In this document: positions 24,673 through 30,002 of the stretch, one piece after another
How positions within the stretch are numbered: position 1 is the first letter of the stretch
How the letters are laid out: each line of letters starts with the position of its first letter
Assembly (NCBI GenBank): GCA_035299065.1
Contig: DATGXI010000148.1
Span: 1-30,002, forward strand
DNA length: 30,002 bases
Origin: DASPJQ01 sp035299065
GTDB lineage: Bacteria > Bacteroidota > Bacteroidia > Flavobacteriales_D > UBA2798
Direction: 5' to 3'
The notes under the pieces: generated by a model
Database searches by the model: none
Seen by the model: only the letters and a program-made list of their open reading frames with translations
Told to the model about the DNA's origin: nothing
Translations under genes and position numbers: made by a program

Positions 24673-27600
24673 ATGAAATGGCCTGGGGCAGCCCTTATCC
24701 TTGTTTTATTTTTTCAATCCTGTTCTCAAAAAGAGCAACCCCATGTTGTTGCCGAAAACGTAAATCCCGAACCTCAAAAAATTGAATTGAATTTAAAAGA
24801 AGGTTACGCCATTAACCAATTTTCGGGTGACAGTTCAAATAAAGACATTCAAAAAATAATTACAGGAAAGCCGTTTGAGGCAAAAGGAAAAATGGTGCCA
24901 GCCGGTGAACCCCGCAAAGTGAAAGCAGGCAAACCTGTTACGGTATCAACCAACCTGAATGTTCATGTTGCCGGAAATCCTTTAGTGAGTCAATACACCA
25001 ATTCGTTTTCGTGTTCGCCCGGAAAAGACACATTTAACTTACCTGAAACTTTTTTATGCAAAGGTAAAAAAACAAAATTCACCAGACCCGAATCGGTACC
25101 GGTCCTTATGCCGCGTTTAAAAGACAATGCCAATTGCAATGTACAGTATCTTGATGTTGACCAAGGCCTTAATACTTCGTATGTGTGGCAGGCGTTAGAA
25201 GACAAAAATGGCAATATATGGTTTGCTACCAATGGAGGTGGTGTTAACCGTTATGATGGGCAACGCCTGACCTTTTACACCCAAAAAGAGGGCATGAGCA
25301 GCAATGTTGTTTGGTGCCTTGACCAGGATGCAAAGGGAAATTTTTGGTTTGGTACCATTGGCGGAGGCGTCACCATGTTTGACGGACAAAATTTCACCCA
25401 TTTTACCGAAAAGCAAGGCCTTGCAAAAAATGACGTGCGCAGCATACTGGCCGACAGTAAAGGCAACGTGTGGATAGGAACCTACGGAAACGGCCTTGAT
25501 AAATTTGATGGAAAAAAAATAACGCATTATAGCACTGATAACGGACTTAGCGCTAATGCAATTTTAAGTCTTTACGAAGACAAGGCCGGCCATATATGGA
25601 TAGGTACAGAAGGTGGTGGAGCCTGTAAATTTAATGGAACATCATTTGAGTATTATACCCAAAAGCAAGGATTAAATGACAAATCAGTTCTTGCTTTTTT
25701 GGAAGACAACCAGGGGCGTATGTGGTTTGGTACCGAAGAGCATGGGGTAAGTATTTTTGATGGAAAACAATTTGTTTCCTATACACAAGGTGAGGGATTA
25801 AGTCTGAATGATGTCAGAAGCATAACCCAGGACCATAATGGCAACATATGGATTGGAACAAACGGTGGCGGTGCATGCAGGTTTGACGGCACAAACTTTA
25901 CCTGGTATGGCGTGGCTGAAGGCGTGACCGATAATACTGTGTGGAGTGTTATGGAAGATAAAACAGGCAACCTTTGGTTCTGTACGTTTGGTGGTGGCAT
26001 ATGTAAGTATAACGATGAAAGTTTTAAATACTACACGCAAAAAGAAGGCCTGGTCAGCGACCTTGTTGTGTCAATCCTGGAGCGTAAAGATGGCTCGCTA
26101 TGGTTTGGAAATAACGGTGGTGCGCTCACTAAATATGATGGTAAACAGTTTTACCATTATGGAAAAGAACACGGTTTAAGTTCAGAAATACATTGGAGTT
26201 TGTTGGAGGATACGAAAGGTGACTTATGGATTGGCTCAGGTTTTAATGGTTTAACACGTTTTGATGGTGAGTACTTTTACCATTACACCGAAAAGGAAGG
26301 ATTGAGTTCATCGCAGGTGCCATCCATTTTGCAGGACCGGGAAGGCAATATGTGGTTCGGCACAAATGGTGGCGGGCTAAACAAGTTTGACGGGAATACG
26401 TTTACCCACTTTACAACTGATCACGGATTGAGTAAAAACGCCATAACCTGTTTATACCAGGACCGTGCAGGAAATATATGGATTGGAACCGGCAGCAACA
26501 ATGGAGGAGGGGTTATTAAATTTGATGGAAAAAATTTCACGATCTATTCAGAGAAGGAAGGGTTACCTGCAAACTTCATACGTTGCATAACACAGGACAA
26601 ATATGGCAATATGTGGTTTGGTACCCGTTATGGCGGCCTTGCGCGTTTTGATGGTACAACGTTTACCGTTTATTCGGAAAACGAAGGGTTGACCGGAAAT
26701 GATGTGCGTTCACTCAAAGAAGACGCCAATGGTTTTTTATGGGTGAGTACGGTTAAAGGATTAAATGCCATTGATAACCGTGGTAACGGAAGCGAAAAAC
26801 GTTTTGTAAGCACACCCATAATTACAACGTTTCAAAAAGCCGATGGGTTAAAAGCGCTTGACTTTTTATCAAACAGCTTTTACCTTGATAGTAAAAATAC
26901 CATGTGGTGGGGTACCGGGAAAGCGCTGGCTAACCTTAACCTTGCAACGTTTCGTTTCCCAAAACACAAACCGGTTATTCAATTAACCAATGTTGAATTC
27001 CAGGAAAAGTCATTTGATTACAGGAATCTTTCTGACACAACAACCATAAATGGCATAAGCCCTAAAGAAATAAAGTTCAAAAAAATAAAGCCCTTTGAAA
27101 ATTTTCCTGTAAACCCCGTGTTGCCAAACGAAATCAATCACATAACATTTCATTACAGCGGTACCGACTGGAAAGCACCTTTTAAATTGCGTTATGAATA
27201 TATTCTTGAAGGAGCTGATGAACGGTGGAGCAACCTGACCAGTGAAACCAAAGCCGATTACAGGAATCTTTCTTATGGCAATTATACCTTTAAAGTGCGC
27301 GCCATTGGGGCAGCTAATAAATGGAGCAAGACCATGAGTTATGCCTTTACCATAAACCGCGCCTGGTACCAAACAACATTATTCAGGACCTTAATGGGTT
27401 TTAGTTTGATAGTTGTAGTGTACGCTTTTTTCAGGTTACGTACGCGGGCTTTACGCGAGCGCCAACGCTTGTTGAAACGTTTGGTGGATGAACGCACCGT
27501 TGAAGTAATTGAACAAAAGAAGGAAGCCGAAATACAGCGCGATAAAGCCGAAGAGCAAAAACTTATTGTACAGTCAAAACAAAAAGAAATAACAGACAGT

Positions 27601-28413
27601 ATTAACTATGCCAGGCGCATACAATACTCCTTGCTTGCCCAGGACGAAGTGTTGCAGCAAAACCTGCCCGGGCATTTTGTTTTTTTTAAACCAAAGGACA
27701 TAGTAAGTGGCGATTTTTATTGGGCAACCAAGGTACCTGGTTTAAAACACAGCGGGGTTGAAAAAACAACTGATAAAAAAGAGAATCAACCGGCAACCGG
27801 GTACGAGGTACTTGATAATTTTTACCTGGCAGTGTGTGATTCTACCGGCCATGGTGTGCCGGGGGCTTTTATTAGCTTGCTCAACATTTCATTCCTGAAT
27901 GAAGCCATAAACGAAAAAAATATATCGGCTCCAAACGAAGTATTCAATTACGTGCGTCAACGCCTGGTGCAAAATGCAGAAGTTGGTAAAGACGGGATGG
28001 ATGGTACACTCATTCGTATAAAAACACTTGACGTTGCAGGCATGCGGGAAATTGTATTATTTGATTATGCCTCGGCTAACAACAGGCCTGTTGTTGTGCG
28101 AAACGGAGAATTAATTGACCTGAATGTTGATAAAATGCCGGTTGGTAAAGGTGAAATTATGAAACCATTTAATGCCTATGGTTTCCCTGTTAAAAAAGGT
28201 GATATGGTATATTTGTATTCTGACGGGTTTGGCGACCAGTTTGGAGGGCCAAAAGGAAAAAAATACAAAGTAAAACGATTGCAAAAATTCCTTTTGAGTA
28301 TTCATGATAAGAGCCTGGAAGAACAAAAGCAACACTTATACAACGAGTTTAATAACTGGAAAGGTGATTTGGAACAGGTTGATGACGTGTGTGTTGTGGG
28401 TGTAAGAATTTAA
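24673..28413 (+). CDS. 14-bladed propeller receptor with Y_Y_Y domain, membrane helix, coiled coil and PP2C/SpoIIE phosphatase
   Basis: A 1246-residue receptor. The N-terminus (LVLFFQSCSQ, C17) looks like a lipobox. Residues ~50-150 are a low-complexity AGxP-containing segment. About fourteen Reg_prop blades (xDxxGNxWxGTxGGGxxxFDGxxFxxYTxxxGL) span ~170-750, enough for two seven-bladed propellers, followed by a Y_Y_Y domain (~810-895). A membrane helix (~904-923) leads to a coiled coil and the linker KEITDSINYARRIQ. The PP2C domain (~985-1246) has the metal-binding aspartates GD1014FYW, CD1056STGHG, KDGMD1110GT and SD1184GFGD, so it looks active. Such phosphatases usually act on anti-anti-sigma (STAS) proteins. 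Hybrid histidine kinases with this sensor end differently; here the kinase is replaced by a phosphatase. An external ligand is inferred, not known. Confidence 0.93.
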   Translation: MKWPGAALILVLFFQSCSQKEQPHVVAENVNPEPQKIELNLKEGYAINQFSGDSSNKDIQKIITGKPFEAKGKMVPAGEPRKVKAGKPVTVSTNLNVHVAGNPLVSQYTNSFSCSPGKDTFNLPETFLCKGKKTKFTRPESVPVLMPRLKDNANCNVQYLDVDQGLNTSYVWQALEDKNGNIWFATNGGGVNRYDGQRLTFYTQKEGMSSNVVWCLDQDAKGNFWFGTIGGGVTMFDGQNFTHFTEKQGLAKNDVRSILADSKGNVWIGTYGNGLDKFDGKKITHYSTDNGLSANAILSLYEDKAGHIWIGTEGGGACKFNGTSFEYYTQKQGLNDKSVLAFLEDNQGRMWFGTEEHGVSIFDGKQFVSYTQGEGLSLNDVRSITQDHNGNIWIGTNGGGACRFDGTNFTWYGVAEGVTDNTVWSVMEDKTGNLWFCTFGGGICKYNDESFKYYTQKEGLVSDLVVSILERKDGSLWFGNNGGALTKYDGKQFYHYGKEHGLSSEIHWSLLEDTKGDLWIGSGFNGLTRFDGEYFYHYTEKEGLSSSQVPSILQDREGNMWFGTNGGGLNKFDGNTFTHFTTDHGLSKNAITCLYQDRAGNIWIGTGSNNGGGVIKFDGKNFTIYSEKEGLPANFIRCITQDKYGNMWFGTRYGGLARFDGTTFTVYSENEGLTGNDVRSLKEDANGFLWVSTVKGLNAIDNRGNGSEKRFVSTPIITTFQKADGLKALDFLSNSFYLDSKNTMWWGTGKALANLNLATFRFPKHKPVIQLTNVEFQEKSFDYRNLSDTTTINGISPKEIKFKKIKPFENFPVNPVLPNEINHITFHYSGTDWKAPFKLRYEYILEGADERWSNLTSETKADYRNLSYGNYTFKVRAIGAANKWSKTMSYAFTINRAWYQTTLFRTLMGFSLIVVVYAFFRLRTRALRERQRLLKRLVDERTVEVIEQKKEAEIQRDKAEEQKLIVQSKQKEITDSINYARRIQYSLLAQDEVLQQNLPGHFVFFKPKDIVSGDFYWATKVPGLKHSGVEKTTDKKENQPATGYEVLDNFYLAVCDSTGHGVPGAFISLLNISFLNEAINEKNISAPNEVFNYVRQRLVQNAEVGKDGMDGTLIRIKTLDVAGMREIVLFDYASANNRPVVVRNGELIDLNVDKMPVGKGEIMKPFNAYGFPVKKGDMVYLYSDGFGDQFGGPKGKKYKVKRLQKFLLSIHDKSLEEQKQHLYNEFNNWKGDLEQVDDVCVVGVRI

Positions 28414-28487
28414 AAAGTGACTGAGAAGGGATAGGGTTAAAGCTGCTGGTGGTGAAATAGTTATTGTGTAATATAAAATCATGTAGT

Positions 28488-28703
28488 ATGAACTTAACCA
28501 GGAATACAAAACAAAAAAAAATTGCACGCCTTTGGTGGTCAGCCACGGGATTGCTGTTTTTTGTGTTGATGGGTATAATTTATTACAAAATGAACCTCAT
28601 TTGGCGAGAAATTTTTTATGGGTTGTTTCTTTCGTTCATCTTTTATGTAATTGTGCCGGTAACGGTCATAATGATCTTTGTTTACTTATTTGGAAAAAAA
28701 TAA
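28488..28703 (+). CDS. Two-helix membrane mini-protein
   Basis: A 71-residue protein starting at MNLTRNTKQKKIARLWW (an upstream in-frame ATG at 28464 adds only MCNIKSCS and is less likely). It has a basic N-terminus, then helices WSATGLLFFVLMGIIYYKM and LSFIFYVIVPVTVIMIFVYL, ending GKK. It is the first of four closely spaced small genes. The family is not recognised. Confidence 0.75.
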   Translation: MNLTRNTKQKKIARLWWSATGLLFFVLMGIIYYKMNLIWREIFYGLFLSFIFYVIVPVTVIMIFVYLFGKK

Positions 28704-28717
28704 TTTTAAATCCTGTA

Positions 28718-29077
28718 ATGAGTCCAAAACAAATTATACAAGACTGGGTTGATGCGTTCAACCGTGTTGACATTGATGCATTGGTTGATTTTTATCATGA
28801 CGATGCAATTAACCACCAGGTTGCCAACGAACCCGCAGTTGGAAAAAAGGCCATTCGTAACATGTTTATAACCGAATTTGCAAGTGCCAACATGGTGTGT
28901 ATTGTAGAAAATATATTTGAAGATGGTGACTGGGGAATGCTTGAGTGGAAGGATCCTGATGGGTTGCGTGGCTGCGGTTTTTTTAAATTCGCGGGCGAAA
29001 AAATTATCCTTCAGCGCGGATATTGGGATAAATTATCTTTTCTTCGCATACATAAATTGCCTTTTCCAATTGAGTAA
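28718..29077 (+). CDS. SnoaL/NTF2-like protein
   Basis: A 119-residue soluble protein. The start at 28718 (MSPKQIIQDWVDAFNRVDID) is chosen because upstream in-frame codons overlap the preceding gene and do not look like protein. The opening helix with WVDAFNRVDIDALVDFYHDDAI, then GKKAIRNMFITEF and strands VCIVENIFEDGDWGMLEWKD and GCGFFKFAGEKIILQRGYWDK, is the classic SnoaL-like NTF2 fold, a cone-shaped barrel used for ligand binding or small-molecule isomerase/cyclase chemistry. The substrate cannot be told from sequence. It sits between two-helix membrane mini-proteins 14 bases downstream of one and 7 bases upstream of the next, so they are likely co-expressed. Confidence 0.85.
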   Translation: MSPKQIIQDWVDAFNRVDIDALVDFYHDDAINHQVANEPAVGKKAIRNMFITEFASANMVCIVENIFEDGDWGMLEWKDPDGLRGCGFFKFAGEKIILQRGYWDKLSFLRIHKLPFPIE

Positions 29078-29084
29078 GTTCATT

Positions 29085-29291
29085 ATGATAAACTATATAA
29101 AGGTTTACTTTTTTGTGTTGTTGTTCCTTTTACTGGTTTTGGCGGGCATTATCCTGGCCAATTGGAACGCGTATTCAAACTGGAACAATACATTTGAAGA
29201 TATAGTGACCATATATGCTAAGTTTGTGATGTTGCCTTCCATTTTTATTACCTGGTTTGTGTTAAACCTGTTTAAGGGGAATGAAAAATAA
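29085..29291 (+). CDS. Two-helix membrane mini-protein
   Basis: A 68-residue protein (MINYIKVYFFVLLFLLLVL ... LFKGNEK), with the start at 29085 chosen over an upstream ATG at 28917 that overlaps the SnoaL gene. Two predicted membrane helices flank a polar loop (NWNAYSNWNNTFEDIVTIY). It starts 7 bases after the SnoaL stop and ends 2 bases before the next gene. The family is not recognised. Confidence 0.75.
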   Translation: MINYIKVYFFVLLFLLLVLAGIILANWNAYSNWNNTFEDIVTIYAKFVMLPSIFITWFVLNLFKGNEK

Positions 29292-29293
29292 TT

Positions 29294-29509
29294 ATGAGCC
29301 ATATTAAAATTGATAATCAAAAGGTCTGGAGAATAGTAATTATTATCCTTTTCTTTTTCTTTGCGTTTATTACCATGATGAGCAGGCCCCGAACGCCTTG
29401 GCCGCAAGTTGGAGAAATACTTCTTACCTATATGCTGGTTATAGGTTTACCTGTGATCATTGTTGTCGCAATTCTGCTTTATAAGTTTAATCGTCCGCCT
29501 AAAGCATAA
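29294..29509 (+). CDS. Two-helix membrane mini-protein
   Basis: A 71-residue protein (MSHIKIDNQKVWRIVIIILF ... KFNRPPKA) with two membrane helices (IVIIILFFFFAFITMM and YMLVIGLPVIIVVAILLYKF) around a proline- and arginine-containing loop (SRPRTPWPQVGEIL). It is the last gene of the cluster. Same size and topology as the other two mini-proteins, but no obvious sequence identity; the family is not recognised. Confidence 0.75.
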   Translation: MSHIKIDNQKVWRIVIIILFFFFAFITMMSRPRTPWPQVGEILLTYMLVIGLPVIIVVAILLYKFNRPPKA

Positions 29510-29524
29510 ATTGGCTAATCACAA

Positions 29525-29557
29525 AAAGGCCCCACCGGTAAATACAGCAGGGCCTTT
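29525..29557 (-). terminator. Terminator between the converging mini-protein and T9SS genes
   Basis: AAAGGCCC (29525-29532) pairs with GGGCCTTT (29550-29557) across a 17-base loop. On the minus strand it is followed by TTTTTGT, so it mainly serves the gene ending at 29582; it may also stop plus-strand transcripts. Confidence 0.7.
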
Positions 29558-29581
29558 AGGTTAATGAATTGGGAATTTCTC

Positions 29582-30002
29582 TTATTCCTTTACCAGTTTG
29601 CCAATCTTATTCATTTGGCTGTTGCGTAACGCATACGTATACACACCCGCGGGTAAATCAACAATGCTCACTTCTTTTGTATTGGTTCCAGTTGATGAAC
29701 CCATTTCTTTTGACATAACAGTTTTGCCGGTTACATCGGTCAGTACAAAATGTACATCTTCATTTGTTGTACTTTCCCATTCAAGTGAAAACATACCATA
29801 AGTAGGATTTGGATATACTTTAAAGCCTAATTTTTTAGCCATTTCCTGTAAGCCAACATTACCACCGGTTAAACTTAAATCATCTACTTTTAAAATTGAT
29901 CCCGGGTTATAACCCGAGGTAATGATCACAATCATTGAGTCAGGTACACCAGTAAACGTTAGCGCACCACCCATACTTGTGTATGAAGCCGTACTTGCTG
30001 TA
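29582..30002 (-). CDS. C-terminal end of a T9SS type A cargo protein (runs off right edge)
   Basis: The frame is open to the window edge, so only the last ~140 residues are visible. They include a jelly-roll-like end (DSMIVIITSGYNPGSILKVD, then DLSLTGG), as in carbohydrate-binding or secreted metabolic proteins, then a type A sorting domain (GFKVYPNPTYGMFSLEWES ... AGVYTYALRNSQMNKIGKLVKE). An internal ATG at 29974 is not the true start, since the reading frame continues upstream. The catalytic or binding part lies outside the window, and its function is unknown. Confidence 0.85.
   Translation of the reverse strand, partial: TASTASYTSMGGALTFTGVPDSMIVIITSGYNPGSILKVDDLSLTGGNVGLQEMAKKLGFKVYPNPTYGMFSLEWESTTNEDVHFVLTDVTGKTVMSKEMGSSTGTNTKEVSIVDLPAGVYTYALRNSQMNKIGKLVKE

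Noticed and set aside
28464..28487. Upstream ATG of the first mini-protein gene
   Set aside because: It only adds MCNIKSCS before the basic N-terminus and membrane helix; the ATG at 28488 gives a more typical mini-protein.
28532..28717. 62-codon N-terminal extension of the SnoaL-like protein
   Set aside because: It overlaps the preceding gene out of frame and does not look like protein; the fold begins at the ATG at 28718.
28917..29084. Upstream start for the second mini-protein
   Set aside because: It would overlap the SnoaL gene; the ATG at 29085 gives the membrane protein directly after the SnoaL stop.

Overview
The window comes from a Bacteroidota chromosome, probably a free-living Flavobacteriales/Sphingobacteriales-type organism; I cannot place it more precisely. 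Evidence for this: many secreted proteins ending in type A type IX secretion system (T9SS) sorting domains (YPNP ... GxYFIEI ... K), SprB-type repeats, a two-component-regulator-type propeller protein, a DhnA-type class I aldolase next to accD, and several exact matches to the Bacteroidota -7 promoter element TAnnTTTG. The base composition is AT-rich and start sites generally lack Shine-Dalgarno sequences. I see no tRNA, rRNA, transposase, integrase, CRISPR array or phage gene.

Layout. Bases 1-11447 (minus strand) hold five secreted, T9SS-linked or SBBP/propeller-type genes: an incomplete gene running off the left edge; a ~1200-residue protein; a 332-residue protein; a second ~1200-residue protein; and a DPGPG-repeat protein broken by a frameshift near 10026-10034. 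The two giants and the 332-residue protein share a nearly identical C-terminal architecture of about 270 residues. Bases 11601-16290 (minus) form the housekeeping block: pnp, rpsO, accD and a class I fructose-bisphosphate aldolase. Intrinsic terminators separate several of these units.

From 16476 the strand switches. Bases 16476-21527 (plus) hold a TPR/transmembrane protein that stops exactly where a PP2C phosphatase would normally begin, a YwqK/RHS-like exported protein with an almost leaderless start, a (AGTT)12 microsatellite, a small free-standing DRWG (CHU_C-like) protein, and a compact three-gene set (unknown exported protein, YCF48-like propeller, YdeI/DUF1905 protein). A 902-residue SprB-repeat adhesin built from five alternating A-B repeat pairs follows (21826-24534), with a strong terminator. 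Next is a 1246-residue receptor with 14 propeller blades, a Y_Y_Y domain, a membrane helix, a coiled coil and a PP2C/SpoIIE phosphatase (24673-28413). Then comes a tight cluster of four small genes (three two-helix membrane mini-proteins and one SnoaL/NTF2-like protein), and finally the 3' end of another T9SS cargo gene on the minus strand.

Taken together this is mainly a cell-surface/secretome and sensing region around a small core-metabolism and RNA block. The points most worth a second look are the shared C-terminal cassette, the TPR protein lacking its output domain beside a complete propeller-phosphatase, the 21-bp-phased direct repeats at the 5630 promoter, the microsatellite at a promoter, and the trio of 2-TM mini-proteins around a SnoaL protein. 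All functional statements are inferred from sequence reading; no database search was run.
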